From: Acidimicrobiales bacterium
Lineage (GTDB): Bacteria > Actinomycetota > Acidimicrobiia > Acidimicrobiales > SZUA-35
Length of the DNA: 37,825 nucleotides
Reading direction: 5' to 3'
Assembly: GCA_024638805.1 (NCBI GenBank)
Contig: JAHEJO010000005.1
Location: 1 to 37,825, forward strand
Shown here: positions 23,003 to 30,650 of the stretch, in pieces
How positions within the stretch are numbered: the first letter of the stretch is position 1
Layout: the number at the start of each line of letters is the position of its first letter
The notes under the pieces: generated by a model
Database searches by the model: none
Told to the model about the DNA's origin: nothing
Seen by the model: the letters and a program-made list of their open reading frames with translations, nothing else
Made by a program: the position numbers and the translations under genes

Positions 23003-23071
23003 GGTCGCGTCCGACAAGTTCGCGACCAACACCGGGCCCCGAACGTCGGTAGTCGATGTACGGGGCCGGTG
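23003..23071. other. Two adjacent hairpins after the CmpX-like gene
   Basis: GGTCGCG/CGCGACC (23003-23009, 23021-23027) forms a 7-bp stem. CACCGGGCCCCG (23030-23041) pairs with CGGGGCCGGTG (23061-23071) with one bulge. No T-tract follows, so these could be a GC-rich termination zone or leader structure. Confidence 0.35.
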
Positions 23072-23190
23072 GGCGATCCGGCCTCGTTGGCGGGGGGAGT
23101 CAGACCTCGGTCCGGCTTCCCCCGCCGTCATTTCATGCCTCACGCCTGAGCGCTGATCGACGCCCTCTGTCCAACAGACACAGGCTCACC

Positions 23191-23196
23191 TACTCT
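23191..23196 (+). promoter_or_regulatory. Candidate -10 box of the ECF sigma gene
   Basis: TACTCT ends 10 bases before ATG 23207 with no ribosome site, so the message would be nearly leaderless. Confidence 0.35.
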
Positions 23197-23206
23197 CTCT
23201 TCTGCG

Positions 23207-23818
23207 ATGCTGCCGACCGCTTCACTCCCGCCGTTGCGGCGGTCACTCATCCTCGTGTGGGCCCTGCCGACGGGCGAGTCGGCCGGGCATCCGGGCGAGG
23301 GTGCCGAAGCGGCGATCGACCCGGACGACCTGAGCCGTCTCGTGACCGACTACGGCGAAGCGATCTACCGGGTGGCGCTGTCGGTGGTCCGGGATCGGGC
23401 AACCGCCGAAGACGTTGCTCAGGAGACGCTGGTGAAGGCGTGGGTGGCGCTACCGACGTTTCGGGGTGACGCTTCGCTGAAGTCCTGGGTTCTGCGTATC
23501 GCCCACAACACCGCCATCTCCTGCGTCCGTGCGCGTCGGGCGGTGGTCATGGATCCATTCACAATGCCCGATGCGACGCTCCCGCAGGAGAGGTCCGTTG
23601 AACGCAGGGTCGAGAACATTGCTGCGATGGGCGACTTCGTGAACGCGCTCGGCGAACTCGACGAACTGTCCCGCTCCGTCGTTGTATTGCGGGAGGTCGA
23701 AGGGCTCCACTACGACGAGATCTCCCAGATCCTGGACGTTCCGCTGTCCACTGTGAAGACTCGATTGATGCGGGCTCGGCGGCGGCTGGGATCGGCGCTG
23801 GAGGGGTGGGCACCGTGA
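23207..23818 (+). CDS. ECF-type RNA polymerase sigma factor
   Basis: A 203-residue alternative sigma factor with only regions 2 and 4. Region 2 spans about 45-110 (YGEAIYRVALSVVRDRATAE, then DVAQETLVKAW and RGDASLKSWVLRIAHN). Region 4 spans about 145-200 (GELDELSRSVVVLREVEGL and PLSTVKTRLMRARRRLG). The N-terminal 35 residues are not conserved and the true start could be downstream. The end overlaps the anti-sigma gene (GTGA), giving the classic sigma/anti-sigma pair. The operon continues into an MscS-like membrane protein, suggesting an envelope or osmotic stress signal; that is inference. Confidence 0.93.
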   Translation: MLPTASLPPLRRSLILVWALPTGESAGHPGEGAEAAIDPDDLSRLVTDYGEAIYRVALSVVRDRATAEDVAQETLVKAWVALPTFRGDASLKSWVLRIAHNTAISCVRARRAVVMDPFTMPDATLPQERSVERRVENIAAMGDFVNALGELDELSRSVVVLREVEGLHYDEISQILDVPLSTVKTRLMRARRRLGSALEGWAP

Positions 23819-24147
23819 GACTTCGCCATCCCTCCCGCGATCGTCTGAAGCGCTGGCTCGACGGAGCCGAGGGCGATGATCCCAAACTGGACGCGCATCT
23901 CGAGACCTGCGCCCGCTGCGCATCGGTGATCGAGGCGATCGCCGAACCGGGTACAGAGGTGACGATCTCCAATGCATTGATCGATGTTCTGTCCGGACCT
24001 CCGGACCTCTCGGCCCGGCTGGAACGACAGGTGATGACTCAGCTCGGCTCGCGGGAGTGGCTCGGCCTGATGGCCGAGCTCTTTGGAGCCGGTGTGGAGA
24101 CCGGGCGTATGCTGATCGAGGAGCCACCATCGAGGGATGAGACGTGA
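23815..24147 (+). CDS. Zinc-binding anti-sigma factor (ZAS type)
   Basis: A 110-residue protein with the ZAS motif HLETCARCASVIEAI (H-x3-C-x2-C, about residues 28-36) that binds zinc and occludes its sigma factor. The rest is helical and no clear membrane helix is present, so it is likely a cytosolic, possibly redox-sensitive anti-sigma factor. GTG 23815 overlaps the sigma stop and has GGAGGGG 7-8 bases upstream; GTG 23806 is an alternative. Its own stop overlaps the GTG of the next gene, so all three genes are coupled. Confidence 0.87.
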   Translation: MRLRHPSRDRLKRWLDGAEGDDPKLDAHLETCARCASVIEAIAEPGTEVTISNALIDVLSGPPDLSARLERQVMTQLGSREWLGLMAELFGAGVETGRMLIEEPPSRDET

Positions 24148-24878
24148 CCAGTAGCGATTGGATTCTTGTTGGGGCGTTTCTCGTCGGCGGTGTTGCCGCG
24201 GGGATCGTCGCCAGCCGGTTGACCCATCGGTTGTTGTCCCAACCGGGACGACCGGAGCCGATTCAAGACGCCGCCGCTCCGCTGTCCAGCCTGGTCACGT
24301 CGGGCTTCGTGATCGCCGGGCTGATGGCGGCGCTGGGGATCCTGCAGCCGTCGGCGCTCGAGGAGATCCCGAGAGATCTCATCGCGTTCCTTCCGCGGAT
24401 CCTGTCGGCGGCGATCATCATCATTGGCGCCAACGTTCTCACGTCGTTCGCTCTGGCGGCGCTCAAGCCGATGCTCGGACGGTCCAGCCCGTCGGTCCAG
24501 CGTCAGGTCAACCTCACGGTCAAGGCGTTCATTCTGGGATTGGCCACCGTTCTGGGCGTGACGCAGATCGGTATCGACACGACGGTGGTCAATCTCGCGC
24601 TGGCGGCCGTGTTCTTCGGCGTCGCAGCCAGCTTGACCCTTCTGGTCGGGATGGGCGGTCAGGAGGTTGCCCGAGAGGTTGCCGCCGGTCGAGCGGTTCG
24701 GCGTCTGGTCCACGAGGGTGATGCGGTCGTCCTGGGGACTGTCGAGGGCACGGTGGTGGCGGTCCGGCCCACGGCGGTGGAAGTCCAGGTCCTTCAGGGG
24801 GAGAGCGTGCTCATCCCCTCGAGCCACTTCGTCGGTCAGCCGCTGACCGTGCGGCGTCCGGAGAGTCCGCCGGCTTAG
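24144..24878 (+). CDS. MscS-related membrane protein, third gene of sigma operon
   Basis: A 244-residue membrane protein with about four helices (5-25, 48-70, 85-110, 125-170) followed by a small beta domain (about 195-240, DAVVLGTVEGTVVAVRPTAV and VLIPSSHFVG) like the MscS middle domain. The 'conserved TM helix' type region RILSAAIIIIGANVLTSFAL is shared with the CmpX-like gene at 22287. The GTG overlaps the anti-sigma stop (GTGA). It may be a sensor or effector controlled by the sigma factor. It ends 63 bp before the convergent mrp gene. Confidence 0.8.
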   Translation: MTSSDWILVGAFLVGGVAAGIVASRLTHRLLSQPGRPEPIQDAAAPLSSLVTSGFVIAGLMAALGILQPSALEEIPRDLIAFLPRILSAAIIIIGANVLTSFALAALKPMLGRSSPSVQRQVNLTVKAFILGLATVLGVTQIGIDTTVVNLALAAVFFGVAASLTLLVGMGGQEVAREVAAGRAVRRLVHEGDAVVLGTVEGTVVAVRPTAVEVQVLQGESVLIPSSHFVGQPLTVRRPESPPA

Positions 24879-24941
24879 GGAACCACGGGACGCTACCAAG
24901 CGCCTCGGCCCCACCGGCATCCATCGGCAGTGTCGCGGCGC

Positions 24942-26120
24942 CTACAGCGCCGCGTCGAGGGCGGCCTCGACCGATGCCATCATCCTCGCCGTGCAGCTGG
25001 CCATGCTGACCGGCGGAATCAATTCGTCGACGATTCGGTCGGCAATCCTGTGGAACACGGCGGCGCCCGGACCGTTGCCGAAGGCCACCGGTACGCCGTC
25101 GTCACCCCCGGCTGACACGAGCGGCTCGATCGGAATACAACCCACGAGTGGCACGCCGGCCATTTCGGCCAGCGCAGCCCCCCCGCCCGACCCGAAGAGC
25201 GCATGAACCGAACCGTCAGGCGCGGTGAAGGCGCTCATGTTCTCGATCACCCCGGCGACGCGGAGGTAGGACTTGCGGGCCATCGACACAGCCCGCGCCG
25301 CAACCTTCTGTGCACCTTTGGCGGGCGTTGTCACAATCAGCATCTCGGCCCGGGGCAGCATCCTGGCCAAACCCATCGCCACATCGCCGGTCCCCGGCGG
25401 CATGTCGATCACCACGTAATCGAGATCGGCGGCCCAGACGACGTCTTCGAGGAAGTGTTGCACCGCGCGGTTGAGCATCAGGCCCCGCCAGAGCAGCGCC
25501 GATTCCTCGTCCTCGACGAGGAAGCCCATCGACACCACATCGATACGCCCGGATCCGAAGGTGAGGCGGTGGGGGGTGATCCTGGCTCCGGACTCCGCAT
25601 CGGACTTCTCGGCGTTGAGTCGCCCTTCGAGACCGAGCATCCGGGGGATCGAGAATCCCCAGATGTCCGCATCGATGAGCCCGACCTTCATCCCCTTCTG
25701 GGCGAGCGCAGCCGCGAGGTTGGCCGTCACGGTCGACTTGCCGACGCCACCTTTGCCCGACGCGATGGCGATCACCTTGGTGCTGGCCGGGATGGCGGTG
25801 TCCCCGGCTCGTTCGGTGGCCTTGCGTCGTGCGATTGCCATCGTTTCGGCCTTCTCGGCATCGTTCAACTCGGTCCACTCGATCGTGACGGTCGAGACAC
25901 CATCCATATCGCCGATGCGGCTGCGGGTTTCGGACTGCAGGTGTGCTCGCAACGGGCAGCCGGCGGTGGTGAGGGCGATCGTCACCACGACGTTGCCGTC
26001 GGCATCGATCGATACGCCCTTGGCCATGCCCAGGGTGACGATGTCGGCGCCCAGCTCGGGATCCATCACCGTGGACAGAACGTCGGTGATCTCCTGTTCG
26101 GCGGGACGGCGCGACGGCAT
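24942..26120 (-). CDS. mrp: Mrp/ApbC-type Fe-S cluster carrier ATPase
   Basis: A 392-residue protein with an N-terminal MIP18/DUF59 domain (about 5-95, VMDPELGADIVTLGM and TTAGCPLRAHL) and a C-terminal P-loop ATPase (from about 115). The Walker A-type motif is SGKGGVGKST, followed by IDADIWGFSIPRMLG and VIDMPPGTGD. The family carries [4Fe-4S] clusters to apoproteins. The C-terminal CxxC that bridges the cluster in Nbp35/ApbC is not seen; only a single Cys occurs near VGCIPIEP. ATG 26120 is used because a TACCCT -10 lies 6 bases upstream (leaderless). It is divergent from the erpA-like gene. Confidence 0.93.
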   Translation of the reverse strand: MPSRRPAEQEITDVLSTVMDPELGADIVTLGMAKGVSIDADGNVVVTIALTTAGCPLRAHLQSETRSRIGDMDGVSTVTIEWTELNDAEKAETMAIARRKATERAGDTAIPASTKVIAIASGKGGVGKSTVTANLAAALAQKGMKVGLIDADIWGFSIPRMLGLEGRLNAEKSDAESGARITPHRLTFGSGRIDVVSMGFLVEDEESALLWRGLMLNRAVQHFLEDVVWAADLDYVVIDMPPGTGDVAMGLARMLPRAEMLIVTTPAKGAQKVAARAVSMARKSYLRVAGVIENMSAFTAPDGSVHALFGSGGGAALAEMAGVPLVGCIPIEPLVSAGGDDGVPVAFGNGPGAAVFHRIADRIVDELIPPVSMASCTARMMASVEAALDAAL

Positions 26121-26126
26121 TCGCCC

Positions 26127-26132
26127 AGGGTA
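26127..26132 (-). promoter_or_regulatory. Leaderless -10 box of mrp
   Basis: TACCCT (minus strand) ends 6 bases before ATG 26120. Codons upstream in the same frame lie in the erpA promoter region, so the longer frame to 26243 is unlikely. Confidence 0.52.
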
Positions 26133-26179
26133 ACGAAGGGCTCGGCGGCTCCGCCTAGCCGGGTGCGTGTGAATTCCGG

Positions 26180-26185
26180 TAAGGT
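26180..26185 (+). promoter_or_regulatory. Candidate -10 box of the erpA-like gene
   Basis: TAAGGT predicts a leader of about 44 bases ahead of GTG 26236, which has a clear GGAGG site. Confidence 0.4.
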
Positions 26186-26235
26186 GAGGTAGGAGTGGTG
26201 GCTCGCCATCGCGCAGGATTCTCTTGGAGGTTGAC

Positions 26236-26562
26236 GTGCTCACACTTACCGACAGCGCCTCGGCGAAAGTCGCACAGTTGCTGAAGGAAGAGAACGATGC
26301 CGCACTCGCATTGCGAGTCGCGGTTCGTCCCGGCGGTTGCTCGGGCTTCAGCTACGAAATGTTCTTCGACGCCGAAACCGATGCCGAAGTGGACCAGGTC
26401 GCCACGTACGGTGGCGCCGTGCGGGTCGTGATCGATGCCACGAGTGCCCAGCTGCTCACCGGAGCGACGCTCGACTACAAAGACGGTCTCCAGCAGACCG
26501 GTTTTTCGATCGACAACCCCAACGCCCAGCGGACCTGTGGCTGCGGTCAGTCCTTCTCCTAG
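26236..26562 (+). CDS. erpA: A-type Fe-S carrier (ErpA/IscA/HesB family)
   Basis: A 108-residue scaffold/carrier that passes Fe-S clusters to target enzymes. The three family cysteines are Cys 35 (RPGGCSGFSYE), Cys 101 and Cys 103 (TCGCGQSF), and the length is typical. GTG 26236 has GGAGG 5 bases upstream; a TTG at 26224 in the same frame is less likely. It is divergent from mrp, another Fe-S carrier, 115 bp away. The symbol is a family-level call: IscA or SufA cannot be excluded. It is convergent with the Tat lipoprotein, 9 bp away. Confidence 0.92.
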   Translation: MLTLTDSASAKVAQLLKEENDAALALRVAVRPGGCSGFSYEMFFDAETDAEVDQVATYGGAVRVVIDATSAQLLTGATLDYKDGLQQTGFSIDNPNAQRTCGCGQSFS

Positions 26563-26571
26563 GCCCAACCC

Positions 26572-27525
26572 CTAGCTGCGCACGAGCCGCTGGAGGGCTT
26601 CGGTTAGTTCGCTGTTGTCGAACACGTTGTCGATCCGATCGACGATGATGCGATCAGCGTCGACAAGGAACAGAGAAGGTTCAAACGGGAGACCGAGGTC
26701 GGTCACCGTCGGTGAACTCACGAGGTTGGGGTCGAGCAGGTTGCCGCCGACCTCGTTCGGATTGGCGTAGACTTCGGCGTGGAGGAACTCGATCCCGTCG
26801 AACCGGGGCCGGAGCTCGAGGAGAACGTCGAGTACGGGACCGCAGTAGGCTGTCGAGCAGTACGCCGGCGTGGCCACCAGCAGTGCGACCGGACGGCCCG
26901 AGATGATGGCATCGTCGATCGTCTTCGCGTGCAAGGGGCACGGTCCGCCGAAGCGGGTACAGATCGGATCCATGCCCATCGGGTTGTCGAAGGTCGGGAA
27001 CGCGACCGGAGCCAGCACTTCGCCGGGGAGCGGGACGACGACCTCGTCGGGCGCGAACATCTGGAATGGCAACGTGGCCCGTCGCCCGTCCATTCGGATG
27101 TCGAGATCGTAGATGCCCGGCTCGTCCAAGGTGACCCGCACGGCGAAGTAGCGGAGCAGATCGGCGTGTTCGTGACGCGTGGCGGCATCGCCGGCCGGGT
27201 GATCGTGGGCGACGATGCGACCGACGACCTCGGTTGTGGCGACGACAACACCGTCCCTGGTGATCTCGACGGGAAAAGGTCCCGTCTCGTCGCTCAGCGG
27301 TAACCCCTGGTCGATCAGTCCGAACGGGATCCGCTGCTCTTGCCCAGCGGCCAGAACGTAGGAAGGGCTGAACAGCGCAACCAACCGGGGAGCAAGTTCT
27401 TCGGCGGAATCCTCTCCGCAGGCAGACGCTCCGAGCGTCACCAGTCCCGCACCTGCGATGGTGGCAATGCCGCGTTGCAGGAATCGGCGTCGACTCCAGG
27501 GCGGGAGAACGGAAGGTCCAGTCAT
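26572..27525 (-). CDS. Tat-exported lipoprotein with thioredoxin-like Cys motif
   Basis: A 317-residue protein. The twin-arginine motif SRRRFLQRG (11-19), a hydrophobic stretch and lipobox GASAC (Cys 36) predict Tat export and lipid anchoring. An Ig-like beta region (about 50-165) precedes a thioredoxin-like half. That half has Cys 223 and Cys 228 in AYCSTAYCGPVLDVL, and another pair, Cys 189 and Cys 196 (ICTRFGGPCPLH). The following EFLHAEVYAN and EPSLFLVD fit a thioredoxin fold. It probably handles extracytoplasmic thiol redox or a metal; the exact role is unknown. It shares a 24-bp bidirectional promoter with the molybdenum-hydroxylase-like gene. ATG 27525 is chosen from that promoter. Confidence 0.82.
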   Translation of the reverse strand: MTGPSVLPPWSRRRFLQRGIATIAGAGLVTLGASACGEDSAEELAPRLVALFSPSYVLAAGQEQRIPFGLIDQGLPLSDETGPFPVEITRDGVVVATTEVVGRIVAHDHPAGDAATRHEHADLLRYFAVRVTLDEPGIYDLDIRMDGRRATLPFQMFAPDEVVVPLPGEVLAPVAFPTFDNPMGMDPICTRFGGPCPLHAKTIDDAIISGRPVALLVATPAYCSTAYCGPVLDVLLELRPRFDGIEFLHAEVYANPNEVGGNLLDPNLVSSPTVTDLGLPFEPSLFLVDADRIIVDRIDNVFDNSELTEALQRLVRS

Positions 27526-27533
27526 CACCCGAG

Positions 27534-27543
27534 AACGTATCCT
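27534..27543. promoter_or_regulatory. Overlapping divergent -10 boxes, leaderless both ways
   Basis: Minus-strand TACGTT (27534-27539) ends 8 bases before ATG 27525. Plus-strand TATCCT (27538-27543) ends 6 bases before GTG 27550. The two hexamers share 2 bp. Confidence 0.6.
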
Positions 27544-27549
27544 GTGGCG

Positions 27550-29139
27550 GTGAGCGTGGATGAGTCGGATCGAGGGCTCGACCTGATGGTCAATGGTCAC
27601 ATCCACTCCATCGCCGATCGTGGAGGCTCACTGCTGGATGTGTTGCGGGATGATCTCGGCCTGACCGGCGCCAAGGACGGTTGCAGCCCCCAAGGGCAAT
27701 GCGGATGTTGCACCGTGCTGATCGACGGTCGCCCTCGTGTCGCGTGCGTCACCCCGGCTCGCCGGGTGCAGGGTCGGGAGGTCGTCACGATCGAGGGCCT
27801 TGGCGCCGAGCGGGCCGCGGCCTGGGGACGGGAGCTGTGCGCCAGCGGGGGAAGCCAATGTGGCTTCTGCACACCAGGGATCGTCCTGCGCCTCGAGGCT
27901 GCAGCTGCCGCCCTCGAGAACCCCACGGTCGAGGAGCTCGAAGCGACAAGCGACACGGCCCTGCTCGCACACCTGTGCCGTTGCACCGGTTGGCAGACGA
28001 TCACCGAGGCCTTCGTCGCGCTGCACACAGGCGTTGTTTCCTCTGCGGTCGACCAGACTCCCGATCGCCAGCAGCGGATCGACCTCGAGAGCGCGACGCC
28101 CCAGGTGATCTCACCGTCCACCACGCTGGGTAGCGGCGGATTTGCGGCCGATTCCGCACCATCGGATGCCCTGGTCGCCGTACGGGACGCCGGCGGCGAG
28201 TGGGTTGTCGGTGACACGCTGGCCCAGGCCCGACGCGTGGCCGGCAAGGTTCAAGGTCGACGTACCACGAAGGAACACCACCACCCGATACCGGTTCCCA
28301 CCGGGGAATTCGTCGCAACGCTGCAAACCGGGTGGACCGACCCCGGCTACCTGGAGACCGACGCGTCCTGGTGTTCCCCCGGCGGGGAACCGGCGTCATG
28401 TCTGGGAAACGGTGGCGCCTTCGGTGGCAAGGCCGGCCGGGATGTCGAACGGGCTGCGCGTCGCCTCGCCGACGCCCATGGCCGGCCGGTGCTGGCGTTG
28501 TTCAGCCGGGAGGACGTGATCCGGCTCGGCCCCAAACGACCACCGGTGTCGGGTGGCATCCGCGCTGACGGCAGCGGTGTTCTGCGTATCGCCACAACCG
28601 ATGGAGCCGACGATGTGCTGCGGGCGTACGCACCGGAGTTCGACATCGAACAGGTCACGATTGCCGGACCACCGACGAGCGTCACCATCCGCGGGGCGGT
28701 GTGGGCCGAGGTCGCCGTCCTGCGCTCGGCCCTGCAGCCGGGCCCCGAGCCCATCGTGGTCGAGGGCCCATCCGGATCGATCGCCAGGGTGTCCGGGGGG
28801 CCCCACGGCATCGATGTATCGGTACGGGCAGGGGCGGTCGGCGATCCGGTCGTGCTTCGTTCCTACTGCATCGGGGCAGCCCATGCGGGTTGGTCGTGGG
28901 CGACCTCCGAAGCCCTCACGGTCACCCCCGACGGCGAGATCCACGATCTCACGGTGCGCAGCCTCGGCATCGGCAGTGCCGCTGATACACCTCCCATACG
29001 GGTCGAACTCGTCGACGAACCCGGTCGGCGGCCGATCAACGGGAGTGACGCCGTCTTTGCCGCGGTCGCCGCACTCGCCTGGCGCCATCACGGCCTGGCT
29101 CCGCGCTTCCCGCTTCTGTCGCAACTCCCGGGCCGCTAG
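27550..29139 (+). CDS. Compact fused molybdenum-hydroxylase-like protein (2x[2Fe-2S] plus shortened Mo domain)
   Basis: A 529-residue fusion. Residues 8-80 form a ferredoxin-like [2Fe-2S] domain (GCSPQGQCGCCTV, Cys 45/51/54 and Cys 66, with one extra residue in the first spacing). Residues about 85-160 are the helical [2Fe-2S] domain (CGFC 104-107, CRC 143-145). A segment like the xanthine dehydrogenase large subunit follows: YLETDASWCSPGGEP, GNGGAFGGKAGRDVE, LFSREDV, then HAGWSWATSEALTV and AADTPPIRVELVDEP near the end. Normal large subunits are about 700-800 residues, but only about 300 remain, so roughly 400 are absent, including most Mo-cofactor contacts and the GVGEPP active-site Glu motif. 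It may be a reduced or repurposed enzyme. Confidence 0.8.
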   Translation: MSVDESDRGLDLMVNGHIHSIADRGGSLLDVLRDDLGLTGAKDGCSPQGQCGCCTVLIDGRPRVACVTPARRVQGREVVTIEGLGAERAAAWGRELCASGGSQCGFCTPGIVLRLEAAAAALENPTVEELEATSDTALLAHLCRCTGWQTITEAFVALHTGVVSSAVDQTPDRQQRIDLESATPQVISPSTTLGSGGFAADSAPSDALVAVRDAGGEWVVGDTLAQARRVAGKVQGRRTTKEHHHPIPVPTGEFVATLQTGWTDPGYLETDASWCSPGGEPASCLGNGGAFGGKAGRDVERAARRLADAHGRPVLALFSREDVIRLGPKRPPVSGGIRADGSGVLRIATTDGADDVLRAYAPEFDIEQVTIAGPPTSVTIRGAVWAEVAVLRSALQPGPEPIVVEGPSGSIARVSGGPHGIDVSVRAGAVGDPVVLRSYCIGAAHAGWSWATSEALTVTPDGEIHDLTVRSLGIGSAADTPPIRVELVDEPGRRPINGSDAVFAAVAALAWRHHGLAPRFPLLSQLPGR

Positions 29140-29142
29140 AAT
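29137..29142 (+). promoter_or_regulatory. Leaderless -10 box overlapping the upstream stop codon
   Basis: TAGAAT begins with the TAG stop of the preceding gene and ends 7 bases before GTG 29150. Confidence 0.55.
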
Positions 29143-29149
29143 AGCGGAG

Positions 29150-29305
29150 GTGATCGGTACCTTCATCATCATCGGGGTCCTCCTCCTCATTCCTGTTCTG
29201 TTCCTGGCATCGACACCGATCGCGGCGGCAGCGATCGGCTGGGCGCTGAAGAACAATGCCGAGCTCGATCACGCCGGCTCCGAACTCCTCGACTGCAACA
29301 ACTGA
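29150..29305 (+). CDS. Small single-pass membrane protein, 51 aa
   Basis: Reads from GTG 29150 as VIGTFIIIGVLLLIPVLF, continuing to a stop at 29305. Residues 1-30 form one long hydrophobic helix, followed by a short polar tail ending in DCNN. The start is supported by the -10 TAGAAT exactly 7 bases upstream; the GGAGG present is too close to serve as a ribosome site. There is no recognised family. It lies between the molybdenum-hydroxylase-like gene and serS. Confidence 0.62.
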   Translation: MIGTFIIIGVLLLIPVLFLASTPIAAAAIGWALKNNAELDHAGSELLDCNN

Positions 29306-29374
29306 TCACAAGATGGCATCGACCGACGTACTGGGCGTGATGGGTGGTCCACCGCGGCGTGTTGTCGATCCACG

Positions 29375-30631
29375 ATGATCGATCTCCGCCGGCTCGGTGT
29401 CGACGCCGACTATCGAGCCGGCATTGCGGCAAAAGGGGTCGATGACGCCGAGATCGATGCCCTGATCGCAGTGGACCGGCACGCCCGCGCGGTTCGCACA
29501 TCGACCGAGCTTCTGCGAGCCGAGGCCAACCAGGCGTCGAAGGAGATCGGGCATGCATCGCCCGAGGACCGCCAGAGCAAGATCGAAGGCGCCAAGGATC
29601 TGAAGGATCGGCTGGCCTCGGCAGAGCGGGAACTCACCGAGGTCGAAGCCGAGCTCACCGATCTGGCGATCTCGGTACCCAACCCGGCCCACCCGTCGGT
29701 TCCCTTGGGCGACGCGGACAGCTTCAGAGTGGAGCGGGTTGTGGGCGCCCAAACCGAGGCACCGCCGCTGTCACATGCCGAGATCGGTGATGTGCTCGGT
29801 ATCGTCGACACCGAGCGGGCGGTGCGGATGAGTGGGAGTCGGTTCGCCTACATCCTCGGTGACGCCGTCCGACTCCAGTTCGCTCTGGTGCAGTGGACGC
29901 TGAACAGACTCATCGATCGGGGTTTCACACCGGCGGTCGTGCCGGTCCTCGTTCGAGAGGACATGCTCGTCGATGCCGGGTTTTTCCCGACCGATCGTCA
30001 ACAGGTCTATGCAGTCGAACGCGACGAACTCTTCCTGGTCGGGACAAGCGAGGTGGCGCTCGCCGGGTTCCATCGCGGTGAACGGCTGTCCGAGACCGAA
30101 CTACCGGTCCGCCTCGCCGGCTATTCGACGTGTTTCCGTCGAGAAGCGGGCACCTACGGCAAGGACACCCAGGGCCTGTTCCGGGTCCACCAGTTCGACA
30201 AGGTCGAGATGTTCTCCTACAGCCATCCCGACGACTCGTGGGCTGAGCTCGAGTACCTGCTGGAGACCGAGGAGCAGATCTTCGCCGACCTCGAACTCCC
30301 GTACCGGGTGATCACCGTCGCCGCCGGCGACCTCGGTGCGGCGGCAGCCAAGAAGTACGACATCGAGGTCTGGATCGGCAGCGAGCAGCGGTACCGGGAA
30401 CTCACGTCGTGTTCGAATTACACGGACTACTCCGCACGGCGCATGGGGACCCGTGTGCGTTCGGAAACGTCGGGGCCAGAACTCGTCCACACCTTGAACG
30501 GGACCGCCTGTGCGATCGGGCGCACCCTGCTGGCGATCTTCGAGAACCATCAGACCGCCGACGGGACCATCGCCGTGCCCGAGGTGCTCCGCCCCTACTG
30601 CGGTGGTCTCGAAACGATCATTCCCCGGTGA
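29375..30631 (+). CDS. serS: Seryl-tRNA synthetase
   Basis: A 418-residue class II synthetase that charges tRNA-Ser and, where present, tRNA-Sec with serine. The N-terminal coiled-coil arm spans about 30-105 (ASKEIGHASPEDRQSKIEGA). Motif 2 is YSTCFRREAGTYGKDTQGLF and motif 3 is LNGTACAIGRTLLAIFENHQ. VGTSEVALAGFH is the serine/ATP pocket segment and normally reads TAEV-x-L; here it is TSEVAL. Full length. ATG 29375 opens the conserved MIDLR start. No ribosome site is seen. Its proximity to selA-selB (8.6 kb) is notable but could be coincidence. Confidence 0.97.
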   Translation: MIDLRRLGVDADYRAGIAAKGVDDAEIDALIAVDRHARAVRTSTELLRAEANQASKEIGHASPEDRQSKIEGAKDLKDRLASAERELTEVEAELTDLAISVPNPAHPSVPLGDADSFRVERVVGAQTEAPPLSHAEIGDVLGIVDTERAVRMSGSRFAYILGDAVRLQFALVQWTLNRLIDRGFTPAVVPVLVREDMLVDAGFFPTDRQQVYAVERDELFLVGTSEVALAGFHRGERLSETELPVRLAGYSTCFRREAGTYGKDTQGLFRVHQFDKVEMFSYSHPDDSWAELEYLLETEEQIFADLELPYRVITVAAGDLGAAAAKKYDIEVWIGSEQRYRELTSCSNYTDYSARRMGTRVRSETSGPELVHTLNGTACAIGRTLLAIFENHQTADGTIAVPEVLRPYCGGLETIIPR

Positions 30632-30650
30632 GTTCGTTCCCGGGCCCCGT

